From positions 1 to 64,000 of the forward strand of contig CBDIBP010000022.1 of the NCBI GenBank assembly GCA_965276955.1: 64,000 nucleotides of DNA, given 5' to 3'. A model generated the notes under the pieces. The model saw nothing but the letters and a program-made list of their open reading frames with translations, had not been told where the DNA came from and searched no databases. The DNA is from JABDEZ01 sp965276955 (GTDB lineage: Bacteria > Bacteroidota > Bacteroidia > Chitinophagales > Chitinophagaceae). The position numbers and the translations under genes were made by a program. Every line of letters begins with the position of its first letter. Position 1 is the first letter of the stretch. Shown in pieces: positions 37,533 to 45,409 of this stretch.

Positions 37533-37665
37533 GGTGAAAGTGTTTTTTATTCTCTTTAATACCAAATAAAACTATGCCAACATCATAATACTTGTTAAAT
37601 GTTGCAGAGACCAATTGTTGCACTACACCTCATTTTATTGCACACATACCTCCACATAATGCATG

Positions 37666-37689
37666 AAAAAAGAGGCTAAGAATAGCCCC
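37666..37689 (-). terminator. Orphan intrinsic terminator on the minus strand
   Basis: Minus-strand hairpin GGGGCTA-TTCT-TAGCCTC (one G-U) followed by six T. No minus-strand gene precedes it; the next feature in that direction is the plus-strand aldehyde dehydrogenase gene. The rest of the roughly 320-bp region 37533-37852 shows no supported ORF. Confidence 0.45.
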
Positions 37690-37852
37690 TACAGTTGTAT
37701 CTATGTAAAAAAATCAACATTTTGACTTTGAAGATCTCCTAAAGTTTAATGTGGTACTAAGTTTATTTGTGTTCTAAAAAGTCTATTATAGAGCGTACAT
37801 ATTTGTGGCATTATTTATATTTAACCATATTTCATAAACAGCACTTCCCCAA

Positions 37853-39223
37853 ATGCCAGATAGGAATGTAGATAGTATGCGCCGGTATTACAAAAGTGGA
37901 GCCACCCGTAGCTACGATTTTCGCAAAAAGCAATTGACATTACTTAGCCGTGCGCTCGATAAGTGGGTAGGCGAGTTGTCTCAGGCGCTTTACAGCGATC
38001 TGCACAAGTCCGCAGCAGAAGTATATCTTACAGAAACCTCATTTGTCCAGGCCGAGATCAGGTATGCTATTGGTCATCTGGCGTCATGGATGAAGCCAGA
38101 AAAAGTATCCGGTCCGCTTATGTCCTTCCCTTCGTCCAGCAAGGTCGTTCACGATCCTTGGGGTGTAGCGCTCATTATAGCGCCGTGGAACTATCCGCTG
38201 CAGTTATTGCTTGGTCCGCTGGTGGGTGCCATAGCCGGGGGAAATTGTGCAGTGCTCAAACCCTCAGAGCTGGCGCCACATACCAGTGCCGTACTTAAAA
38301 GACTCATAGAAAGCACCTTTGATGAACAATATATTAAGGTTGTAGAGGGCGAGGGCGCTACCATTATTCCGCAGCTCATTAACAATTCCCACTTCGATCA
38401 TGTGTTTTTTACAGGTAGCGTGCCTGTTGGTAAGCAAGTAGCAGCGCTTACGGCTGCAAGGCTCATACCTACTGTGTTAGAACTGGGCGGTAAAAGCCCG
38501 TGTATAGTAGATAAGGAAGTAGATATTGCTGTTGCCGCAAGGCGCATATGCTGGGGAAAATTCACGAATGCGGGGCAAACCTGCGTGGCTCCCGATCATG
38601 TTTTAGTGCACGAAAGCCGCAAAGACGAATTGGTAGGCTTTATGAAAAAATATCTCAATGAATTTTATAGTGCAGACCCCCAACATTCCCCCGATTACGG
38701 GCGCATTATTACAGATAAAAGATTCAACACACTCGTTTCCTATCTCCCACAAGGAAACATATTATACGGCGGGCAGCACCAGTCAGCCGATCGTTACATA
38801 GCTCCTACCCTCATGGATGGTGTCGATCTGCAACAGCCTGTAATGCAGGAAGAGATATTTGGCCCTATACTGCCTGTAATTTCCTTTAAAGAGCATGATG
38901 AGGCTATGCACATCATTAATGAAAATCCTTGTCCGCTTGCGTTATACCTTTTCACTGCTAATAAAAAATTGATGCAGTTATATGAGGATAATGTAGCGTT
39001 CGGTGGTGGGTGCATCAATAATACCCTTATGCATTTGGGCAATCCTAAGCTGCCTTTTGGTGGGGTAGGCAATAGCGGCATGGGGCAGTATCATGGCAAG
39101 TATGGCTACCAGGCATATACGCGTCCCAAAGCTATTATGCGGTCAGGTGTTTACCCCGATGCCAGTATCAAGTATCCACCTTACAAAAAACACCTTAATT
39201 TATTAAAATGGATTATCAAATAA
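37853..39223 (+). CDS. Aldehyde dehydrogenase (class 3-like)
   Basis: 456 residues. It oxidises aldehydes to acids with NAD(P). The short length, without the N-terminal extension of classical enzymes, and the hydrophobic C-terminus (YKKHLNLLKWIIK) resemble class 3/fatty aldehyde dehydrogenases. The active site is complete: N in IAPWNYPLQLLLGP, catalytic Glu in LELGGKSP (about residue 210), catalytic Cys in NAGQTCVAPDHVL (about 243) and EEIFGPILPV near the C-terminus. Single gene; a 14-bp tandem duplication spans its stop codon. Confidence 0.94.
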   Translation: MPDRNVDSMRRYYKSGATRSYDFRKKQLTLLSRALDKWVGELSQALYSDLHKSAAEVYLTETSFVQAEIRYAIGHLASWMKPEKVSGPLMSFPSSSKVVHDPWGVALIIAPWNYPLQLLLGPLVGAIAGGNCAVLKPSELAPHTSAVLKRLIESTFDEQYIKVVEGEGATIIPQLINNSHFDHVFFTGSVPVGKQVAALTAARLIPTVLELGGKSPCIVDKEVDIAVAARRICWGKFTNAGQTCVAPDHVLVHESRKDELVGFMKKYLNEFYSADPQHSPDYGRIITDKRFNTLVSYLPQGNILYGGQHQSADRYIAPTLMDGVDLQQPVMQEEIFGPILPVISFKEHDEAMHIINENPCPLALYLFTANKKLMQLYEDNVAFGGGCINNTLMHLGNPKLPFGGVGNSGMGQYHGKYGYQAYTRPKAIMRSGVYPDASIKYPPYKKHLNLLKWIIK

Positions 39224-39245
39224 ACCATATTAAATAAACCATATT
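39218..39245. repeat. Exact 14-bp tandem duplication at a stop codon
   Basis: Two adjacent identical copies of AAATAAACCATATT. The first copy contains the aldehyde dehydrogenase TAA. Probably replication slippage. The rest of 39224-39393 shows nothing notable. Confidence 0.8.
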
Positions 39246-39393
39246 AAAGATCCCGATCGTTTTTGCTTAGTTAAAGGATGTACTTTCAATACCTGATTAT
39301 CTTTTTTATGTAGAAATTTGCAAACCACTTTGATTACCTATATGCAAAATATGCTACAAATACGGAATGCTTCCCTAAAAACGCTTGTAACTA

Positions 39394-40023
39394 ATGGCAG
39401 GTAATTTCAATGGGATAGCGTGGATATATGACAGCATGGCGAAGCTCGTGTTTGGCAAAACTATACGGTTGGCGCAGATTAATATGTTGCAAGCTATACC
39501 CCCAGGCAGTCGTATACTCATCGTAGGTGGCGGTACAGGGTGGATCCTTGAAGAGATCTCTGTAGTGCATGGCACCGGCCTGCGCATCACCTATGTTGAT
39601 AGCTCTGCCAAAATGATATCGCTCGCCAAAAAAAAATATGCAGCTAACAACAGGGTGAAGTTTGTGAATGAATCCATTCTTACAACCAATCTCTACGATA
39701 CGTACAATGTTGTTATCACGCCGTTCATTTTCGATGTCTTTTCTACCCACACTGCAAGACTGGTTTTTGAGCGGATCAACTTGCATGTAAAAGATAGCAG
39801 CTTGTGGTTGTACAGCGATTTTAATGCAAGCACCGGCATATCGCTTGGTCAAAAAGTTTTATTGAAAATAATGTATCTGTTCTTTCGCTTGTGTTGCGGC
39901 ATTGAAGCAAAACAATTGCCCGATATGGATCGTTATTTCTTAGAGCATGGCTATCGGCTGGCACTTGAAAAGAACTACATGGGCAACTTTATTACCTCCC
40001 GCGTTTACCAGCCACCACACTAA
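39394..40023 (+). CDS. Class I SAM-dependent methyltransferase
   Basis: 209 residues. The SAM-binding motif I is clear (RILIVGGGTGWILEEI, about 40-55), followed by the acidic end of strand 2 (ITYVDSSAKMISLAKKKY) and a motif near residue 105 (YNVVITPFIFDVF). The C-terminal half has a hydrophobic helix (KVLLKIMYLFFRLCCGI) that could contact the membrane. The substrate cannot be predicted. It lies 170 bp after the aldehyde dehydrogenase gene and 50 bp before the helicase. Confidence 0.8.
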   Translation: MAGNFNGIAWIYDSMAKLVFGKTIRLAQINMLQAIPPGSRILIVGGGTGWILEEISVVHGTGLRITYVDSSAKMISLAKKKYAANNRVKFVNESILTTNLYDTYNVVITPFIFDVFSTHTARLVFERINLHVKDSSLWLYSDFNASTGISLGQKVLLKIMYLFFRLCCGIEAKQLPDMDRYFLEHGYRLALEKNYMGNFITSRVYQPPH

Positions 40024-40061
40024 TACTACGCACCTGCAACACTTGGTAACCTGCAACTGTG

Positions 40062-40069
40062 TACCTTTG
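40062..40069 (+). promoter_or_regulatory. -7 box (TACCTTTG) abutting the helicase start
   Basis: TACCTTTG matches TAnnTTTG and ends 5 nt before the ATG of the helicase; a TTGG sequence lies about 16 nt upstream. This predicts a leaderless or nearly leaderless mRNA. Confidence 0.5.
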
Positions 40070-40074
40070 CCGCT

Positions 40075-41397
40075 ATGCAAAAAGGTGATAACAACCAACA
40101 GGTATTGACCAGCCTGAACATGACAGCGTGGAACGACATGCAGGTAAAGGCGCACGATACTATACAACACCAAAAAGAAATACTACTGCTGGCACCCACA
40201 GGCTCAGGTAAAACACTGGCCTACCTGGTACCCATACTCAATACATTAAAGGAGACCCAAAATGGTGTACAGGCGCTGGTCCTGGTGCCCTCTCGCGAGC
40301 TCGCGCTACAGATAGAGGATGTGTGGAAAAAGATGAGCACCGGCTACAAGGTAAATACTGTTTATGGCGGCCACTTGTTGCAGACCGAATTGCAAAACCT
40401 TAGCGAACCGCCAGCTTTATTGGTAGGTACTCCTGGCCGTGTTGCTGATCACCTTACCCGCGGCAGTTTTTCTCCCAATGGTATTCACACCCTCGTGCTC
40501 GATGAGTTCGATAAATCACTCGACCTGGGTTTTGAAAAAGAAATGTCTTTTATTTTGGGTGAGCTGCGCCAGGTAAATAAAAGAGTATTAGTATCAGCAA
40601 CTGCCGCCGTAGAGATACCTGAATTTACAAGGGTCACTAAACCAGTGGTCCTCGATTTTATTACAGGCCATGCCATAGAAGATTCCCTCGATCTGAAGAT
40701 TGTGCGGTCTGAGGATAAAGATAAACTGGAAACACTCGGCCAACTGATCTGTTACCTGGGTGCAGCGCCTACCATCATATTTTGCAACTACAGGGAGGCT
40801 ACAGAGCGTACATCGCATGCCTTGCAGGAATTAGGTATCGAGAATGCCTACTTCCACGGTGGCCTGGAGCAGATAGAGCGCGAGCAAACACTGGCCCGCT
40901 TTCGCAATGGCAGTGTGCAGTTCTTGGTAGCTACGGACCTTGCCGCACGTGGCCTCGATATTCCGCAGGTGCGCAATATCATTCATTACCACATGCCGTC
41001 CACACAAGAGGAATTCATACACCGCAATGGCCGCACCGCACGAATGAATGCTACCGGCAATGCATATATCATTTTACACAACGACGATACACTTCCTGAA
41101 TACTTTACTGATATCCCCGAACAGGTCGAGATCCCAACGAATAGCCCATTACCTGCTCACACGCCTTGGACAACCCTATATATAAGCGGTGGCAAAAAAG
41201 ACAAGTTGAATAAAGTAGACATTGTAGGCTTCTTTTGTAAAATCGGCGGCATAGAAAAAAGTGACATTGGCCTTATCGATGTGAAAGATTACATTTCCTA
41301 CGTAGCAGTAAAGCGCGATGGGGTGCGGAGCTTGTTGCAGAAAATAGGGAACGAGAAAATGAAGGGCCAGAAATATAAAATAGCTATAGCCCGATAA
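40075..41397 (+). CDS. dbpA: DEAD-box RNA helicase with DbpA-type RNA-binding domain
   Basis: 440 residues. Motifs: Walker A APTGSGKT (about 40-47), PSRELALQ, TPGR, motif II DEFD (about 142; variant of DEAD), SAT, then the second RecA domain with ATDLAARGLDIPQ and HRNGRTAR. The C-terminal 75 residues (TLYISGGKKDKLNKVDIVGFFCKIGGI ... KRDGVRSLLQKI) are the DbpA/YxiN RNA-recognition domain that targets these helicases to 23S rRNA helix 92. A role in large-subunit ribosome assembly follows from the family. The symbol is given by domain architecture only. Confidence 0.9.
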   Translation: MQKGDNNQQVLTSLNMTAWNDMQVKAHDTIQHQKEILLLAPTGSGKTLAYLVPILNTLKETQNGVQALVLVPSRELALQIEDVWKKMSTGYKVNTVYGGHLLQTELQNLSEPPALLVGTPGRVADHLTRGSFSPNGIHTLVLDEFDKSLDLGFEKEMSFILGELRQVNKRVLVSATAAVEIPEFTRVTKPVVLDFITGHAIEDSLDLKIVRSEDKDKLETLGQLICYLGAAPTIIFCNYREATERTSHALQELGIENAYFHGGLEQIEREQTLARFRNGSVQFLVATDLAARGLDIPQVRNIIHYHMPSTQEEFIHRNGRTARMNATGNAYIILHNDDTLPEYFTDIPEQVEIPTNSPLPAHTPWTTLYISGGKKDKLNKVDIVGFFCKIGGIEKSDIGLIDVKDYISYVAVKRDGVRSLLQKIGNEKMKGQKYKIAIAR

Positions 41398-41440
41398 TTT
41401 TTTTTCTTTTTACAATATTACACTTACCCTTATCTTTATA

Positions 41441-41461
41441 CTGTAATTATAATTATTACAG
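41441..41461. promoter_or_regulatory. Candidate Rrf2 operator 1 (autoregulatory)
   Basis: CTGTAAT-N7-ATTACAG, perfect 7-bp arms, ending 1 bp before the ATG of the Rrf2 gene so that it covers the ribosome-binding region. A related TACAATATTACA lies about 30 bp further upstream. Confidence 0.6.
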
Positions 41462-41462
41462 A

Positions 41463-41870
41463 ATGAGCAACAGCCGTTTTCCTATTTGTTTACATATACT
41501 CACCTTGCTCGCCAAGGCCGACGAGCTGTTGTCGTCGGAGTATATTGCGGGTAGTATAAACGCCAACCCAGCCTTGGTGCGCAAGGAGATCAGCAACCTG
41601 CATCAGTTGGGGTTCATAACTACACGGGAGGGCAAGAACGGCGGCAGTGCCCTTGCTAAACCGGCAAAGCAGATAAAGCTGTCTGATGTGTACAATATGG
41701 TACGCAGTGGGCCATTGCTGGGGCAGTCTAAGAACGAACCTAATCCTTCGTGTATTGTTGGCCGCCAGATAAATAAACATCTTATTGATCTGTACGACGA
41801 TGTAGAACAGGCATTAGTAAAGAAACTGGAGAAACAGACCCTCCAAAGTTTTGTTGATAAATTTGATTGA
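41463..41870 (+). CDS. Rrf2-family transcriptional regulator
   Basis: 135 residues. It has the Rrf2 winged helix (HILTLLAKADELLSSEYIAGSINANPALVRKEISNLHQLGFI) and the wing GKNGGSALAKPAKQIKLSDVYNMV. The region where Fe-S members carry three clustered Cys has only one (Cys97 in PNPSCIVG; the other Cys is residue 9), so this is probably not an IscR/NsrR-type cluster protein but closer to the YwnA-like group. It stands immediately upstream of an NAD(P)-binding oxidoreductase, the ywnA-ywnB arrangement. Palindromes in front of both genes suggest it represses itself and its partner. Confidence 0.9.
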   Translation: MSNSRFPICLHILTLLAKADELLSSEYIAGSINANPALVRKEISNLHQLGFITTREGKNGGSALAKPAKQIKLSDVYNMVRSGPLLGQSKNEPNPSCIVGRQINKHLIDLYDDVEQALVKKLEKQTLQSFVDKFD

Positions 41871-41887
41871 TTTTTTTTTATTTAAAA

Positions 41888-41908
41888 CTGTAACAAATAT
41901 TATTACAA
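41888..41908. promoter_or_regulatory. Candidate Rrf2 operator 2
   Basis: CTGTAAC-N7-ATTACAA, the same layout and nearly the same half-sites as operator 1, located 17 bp before the oxidoreductase ATG. Confidence 0.55.
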
Positions 41909-41925
41909 TTTAAAAAACACCAATT

Positions 41926-42570
41926 ATGAAAGTAGCATTGATCGGAGCTTCAGGTTTCGTAGGTACACAGGTCTTAAAAGAATTATTGTCTCGTGGCCAT
42001 CAGGTAACTGCCATAGTGCGCAACCCTGAAAAGATAAAAGAGAAGAACGATGGTCTTATGGTTAAAAAGGGCGACGTAATGAATGTAGATGAAACAGCAG
42101 ACCTTTTAAAAGGAAACGATATGGTCATCAGCGCCTACAACGCTGGCTGGCAGAACCCCAATATCTACGATGATTTTATCGCAGCGTCCATAGAAATACA
42201 GGAAGCTACAAAGAAAGCAGGTGTAAAACGGTTGCTATCTGTAGGTGGTGCAGGTAGCCTGGAGGTAGCGCCCGGCGTACAGTTGGTAGATACACCTGAA
42301 TTTCCAGCAGAGTGGAAAAAAGGCGCCCTTGCTGCCCGCGATTATCTGAACATACTTAAAGAGGAAAAAGAACTGGACTGGACGTTCTTAAGTCCTGCTA
42401 TCATGTTGCATCCCGGTACGCGCACAGGTGCCTATCGCACAGGTACAGACCAACCGGTATTCGATGCCAATGGCAAATGCGAAATATCTGTCGAAGACCT
42501 TGCAGTAGCTATAGTTGACGAGCTGGAGCATAAGAAGTTTGCAGGTAAGCGTTTCACCGTTGGTTACTAA
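41926..42570 (+). CDS. NAD(P)-binding oxidoreductase (YwnB/SDR-like)
   Basis: 214 residues. It begins with the Rossmann motif MKVALIGASGFVGTQVLKELLSRGHQVTAIVRNPEK, followed by KGDVMNVDETADLLKGNDMVISAYNAGW and VGGAGSLEVAPG, the pattern of atypical short-chain NAD(P)H reductases such as YwnB. It lies 55 bp after the Rrf2 gene. A role in handling reactive or electrophilic stress is inferred from this pairing in Firmicutes; the substrate is unknown. Confidence 0.85.
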   Translation: MKVALIGASGFVGTQVLKELLSRGHQVTAIVRNPEKIKEKNDGLMVKKGDVMNVDETADLLKGNDMVISAYNAGWQNPNIYDDFIAASIEIQEATKKAGVKRLLSVGGAGSLEVAPGVQLVDTPEFPAEWKKGALAARDYLNILKEEKELDWTFLSPAIMLHPGTRTGAYRTGTDQPVFDANGKCEISVEDLAVAIVDELEHKKFAGKRFTVGY

Positions 42571-42574
42571 ATGG

Positions 42575-42604
42575 TTTGCCACCCCGCGTTTATTTTTATA
42601 TTTG
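42575..42604 (+). promoter_or_regulatory. Bacteroidota promoter (TTTG-N18-TATATTTG)
   Basis: The best full promoter match in the window: a -33 TTTG at 42575-42578 and a -7 TATATTTG at 42597-42604 separated by 18 bp, 19 bp before the 3-hydroxyacyl-CoA dehydrogenase ATG. Confidence 0.7.
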
Positions 42605-42623
42605 CCCATCTTTAAGTTATTAT

Positions 42624-43781
42624 ATGGATCAGTATACAATAGTAGGGGTTGTGGGTAGTGGCGCTATGGGCGCAGGTATAGCACAGGTAGCCGCAATGGC
42701 CGGCCACACTGTGGTGCTGTACGATAACAATGCAGCAGCTCTCGATAAGGCAAAGAGTAGCCTGTCGCAAACCTTGCATAAGCTGCAGGAAAAGGGCAAG
42801 ATACCTGATGCTGCCAAAGTGTTAGAGCGTTTCACATTTGCAGGCGAAGTAAGTGCTTTTGCTGCTTGCGGATTGGTCATAGAGGCCATTGTAGAGAAGC
42901 TTGAAATTAAGAAAGCAGTATTTGCTGATATAGAAAAGAGCGTAGGGGATAGCTGCATACTTGCAAGTAATACCTCTTCATTGTCTATCACCTCAATAGC
43001 CGCAGCGTGCACCCGGCCGCAAAATGTGTTGGGTCTTCATTTCTTTAATCCAGCCCCCATTATGGCGCTGGTTGAAGTGATACCTGCAGTACAGACCGAT
43101 CCTGCCTTGGTAGGCCCGGCAAAAGAGCTGATGCAGCGCTGGGGCAAGATCCCCGTTATGGCTAAAGATACACCTGGCTTTATAGTTAATCGTGTGGCCC
43201 GCCCTTTTTATGGTGAGGCCATACGCATTTATGAGGAAGGTATAGCAAGCATGGAAACTATAGATCATGCCATGGTGCAGGCAGGCTTTAAAATGGGCCC
43301 ATTCACACTCATGGACTACATTGGCCACGATGTCAACTACATAGTTACCGAAACGGTGTTCCAGTCCTTCTTTTACGATCCGCGCTACAAACCTTCTTTT
43401 TCCCAAAAGCGGCTGTTAGAGGCTGGCTGGCTGGGCCGCAAGTCCGGTAAGGGATTTTACAACTATAATGAACCTGTTGCTACCCTTCAGCCAGTTATCG
43501 ATCAGGAGTTACATAATAATATTGCCGACCGTATAATAGCTATGCTCATAAACGAAGCTGTAGAGGCTTTGCACTTAAATGTAGCGACAGCAAATGACCT
43601 GGAGACAGCTATGACCAAAGGTGTCAATTACCCAAAAGGTCTTTTGAAATGGGCAGACGACTGGGGGGCAGAAAAATGTCTTGCTGTTCTGGATGCGTTA
43701 TACGACACTTACCACGAAGATCGATATAGGGCCAGTGTATTGCTTCGGAAGCACGTTAAAAGCAACCAAAGATTTCTTTGA
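42624..43781 (+). CDS. 3-hydroxyacyl-CoA dehydrogenase
   Basis: 385 residues from the ATG at 42624; an upstream in-frame ATG (42576) lies within the promoter and is rejected. It oxidises 3-hydroxyacyl-CoA with NAD. The dinucleotide fold GVVGSGAMGAGIA (GxGxxG at 11-16), the catalytic His in LGLHFFNPAPIMALVEV and DTPGFIVNRVARP are present. The C-terminal domain is duplicated (FTLMDYIGHDVNY..., then AVEALHLNVATANDLETAMTKGVNYPKGLLKW), the arrangement of PaaH/3-hydroxybutyryl-CoA type enzymes. It could follow the crotonase at 9.7 kb in the same pathway. Confidence 0.94.
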   Translation: MDQYTIVGVVGSGAMGAGIAQVAAMAGHTVVLYDNNAAALDKAKSSLSQTLHKLQEKGKIPDAAKVLERFTFAGEVSAFAACGLVIEAIVEKLEIKKAVFADIEKSVGDSCILASNTSSLSITSIAAACTRPQNVLGLHFFNPAPIMALVEVIPAVQTDPALVGPAKELMQRWGKIPVMAKDTPGFIVNRVARPFYGEAIRIYEEGIASMETIDHAMVQAGFKMGPFTLMDYIGHDVNYIVTETVFQSFFYDPRYKPSFSQKRLLEAGWLGRKSGKGFYNYNEPVATLQPVIDQELHNNIADRIIAMLINEAVEALHLNVATANDLETAMTKGVNYPKGLLKWADDWGAEKCLAVLDALYDTYHEDRYRASVLLRKHVKSNQRFL

Positions 43782-43851
43782 TCGAATACACATTTTTCAC
43801 ATGGCACGCTAATTGTAATACACTACTAAACCAACAAAAAATAGTTGTATT

Positions 43852-44052
43852 ATGAAAAAATTGTTTTTCTTCCTGATGATCGCAGGTACTATATCAGTTG
43901 CTGCTACAGCCCAGGAAAAAGTAGAAAAGAAAGAAGTAAAGATCAAGAAAACAAGTACACCAGGGCAGAAAGTGCACAACACTTTCAGCAAGCACAAACA
44001 TTACGATGGTGTAAAGGTGAAAGAATCTAAAGAAGTAGAAAAAAAGAAATAA
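43852..44052 (+). CDS. Small secreted Lys-rich protein
   Basis: 66 residues with a signal peptide (MKKLFFFLMIAGTISVAATAQ). The mature 45 residues are dominated by Lys and Glu/Val (EKVEKKEVKIKKTSTPGQKVHN ... KVKESKEVEKKK). No known domain. It has its own strong terminator, which supports a real transcription unit. Confidence 0.6.
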   Translation: MKKLFFFLMIAGTISVAATAQEKVEKKEVKIKKTSTPGQKVHNTFSKHKHYDGVKVKESKEVEKKK

Positions 44053-44070
44053 GCTGCAAAGCTTGAGCAG

Positions 44071-44104
44071 AATGCCTGTCAATTCGATTTGACAGGCATT
44101 TTTG
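44071..44104 (+). terminator. Intrinsic terminator after the Lys-rich gene
   Basis: Perfect 12-bp stem (AATGCCTGTCAA/TTGACAGGCATT), 6-nt loop, then a T tract. Confidence 0.88.
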
Positions 44105-44178
44105 TTTAGGAATGTGCTACCTATCGCCTTATTGCATTAATTGAATATAACCTTACTGAGTAATTAGCTCTTTTGCAG

Positions 44179-44186
44179 TAAATTTG
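44179..44186 (+). promoter_or_regulatory. -7 box (TAAATTTG) of mqnC
   Basis: TAAATTTG matches TAnnTTTG and ends 20 bp before the mqnC ATG. Confidence 0.4.
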
Positions 44187-44206
44187 CATAGTATAAAATA
44201 TTTTTG

Positions 44207-45331
44207 ATGCAATTATCCGAGTTGTATGACAAAGCGCTGAGATTTGAATTCCTCAGTGCTGAAGAAGGGGTTTACTTGTTTGAGCATGCACCGCTTGCGG
44301 AATTGATGTACGTGGCCAATGAATTGCGCAAGATACAATTGCCCCATGGCAAGGTCACCTGGATCATAGATCGCAACATGAACACAACTAATGTGTGCGT
44401 GGCCAATTGCAAGTTTTGCAACTTCTACCGTGTTCCCGGCCATCCGGAGCAATATGTTACAGATATAGCTACTTACAAAAGGAAGATAGACGAGACCTTC
44501 CGCTATGGCGGAGAGCAATTGTTGCTGCAGGGCGGTCATAATCCCAGCCTGGGTCTGGAATACTATGTGGATCTTTTCAAAGAACTAAAGGGTCTGTACC
44601 CTAACCTGAAACTGCATGCGCTGGGCCCGCCAGAGGTTGCGCATATCTGCAAAACATCGGGTGTTACTCACCGCGAAGCCCTTGTGGCATTAATGGAGGC
44701 TGGTATGGATAGCATGCCTGGCCCCGGTGCAGAGATACTGAACGATCGTGTACGTCGCCTCATATCAAAAGGTAAGTGTGGCGCACAGGAGTGGCTTGAT
44801 ATTATGCAGGAGGCCCACAAACTGGGGCTTACCACCACTGCCACTATGATGTTTGGCCATGTAGAGACCATATACGAGCGCATGGAGCACCTGGTAAAGG
44901 TACGCGAGGTACAGGCCCAAAAGCCAGCCACTTCAAAAGGTTTCATAGCCTTCATCCCATGGACATTCCAGGACGTTGATACGATGCTCAAACGCATACG
45001 TGGCACCAAGAACCTTACCACTGCCGAGGAATATATCCGCATGATAGCCCTTTGCCGCATCATGCTGCCTAATATTAAGAATGTAGCGGCCTCATGGCTT
45101 ACAGTAGGCAAGCAGGTAGCACAGATCTGTATGCATGCCGGCGCCAACGATTTCGGTTCTATAATGATAGAGGAGAACGTAGTGAGCGCCGCCGGTGCTC
45201 CCCACAGGTTCACTGCCAGTGGTATACAGGCTGCTATCCGCGAGGCCGGTTTCGAGCCCCAGCTCCGCAACCAGCAATACGAATTCCGCAAAATGCCTGA
45301 GGTGATGGAAGAGCAGGTAATTAATTATTGA
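44207..45331 (+). CDS. mqnC: Cyclic dehypoxanthinyl futalosine synthase MqnC (radical SAM)
   Basis: 374 residues from the ATG at 44207 (the TTG one codon upstream is ignored). It catalyses the radical cyclisation step of the futalosine route to menaquinone. The Fe-S cluster Cys are C64, C68 and C71 (NVCVANCKFCNFYR), followed by GGEQLLLQGGHNPSLGLEYY and the MqnC-like segments PGPGAEILNDRVRRLISKGKC and TTTATMMFGHVET. I prefer MqnC over MqnE because of the TATMMFGHVE and GAEIL-DRVR wording. No other mqn genes are adjacent. Confidence 0.92.
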   Translation: MQLSELYDKALRFEFLSAEEGVYLFEHAPLAELMYVANELRKIQLPHGKVTWIIDRNMNTTNVCVANCKFCNFYRVPGHPEQYVTDIATYKRKIDETFRYGGEQLLLQGGHNPSLGLEYYVDLFKELKGLYPNLKLHALGPPEVAHICKTSGVTHREALVALMEAGMDSMPGPGAEILNDRVRRLISKGKCGAQEWLDIMQEAHKLGLTTTATMMFGHVETIYERMEHLVKVREVQAQKPATSKGFIAFIPWTFQDVDTMLKRIRGTKNLTTAEEYIRMIALCRIMLPNIKNVAASWLTVGKQVAQICMHAGANDFGSIMIEENVVSAAGAPHRFTASGIQAAIREAGFEPQLRNQQYEFRKMPEVMEEQVINY

Positions 45332-45362
45332 TACCGCAATTCAGATAATACTATTCTATATT

Positions 45363-45397
45363 CAATGCCCCGGCTTACGTTGGGGCATTGTTGTTTT
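45363..45397 (+). terminator. Terminator between mqnC and mtfA
   Basis: Perfect 9-bp arms (CAATGCCCC/GGGGCATTG), 10-nt loop, then TTGTTTTT on the plus strand. Confidence 0.75.
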
Positions 45398-45409
45398 TGC
45401 CATGGTGGA

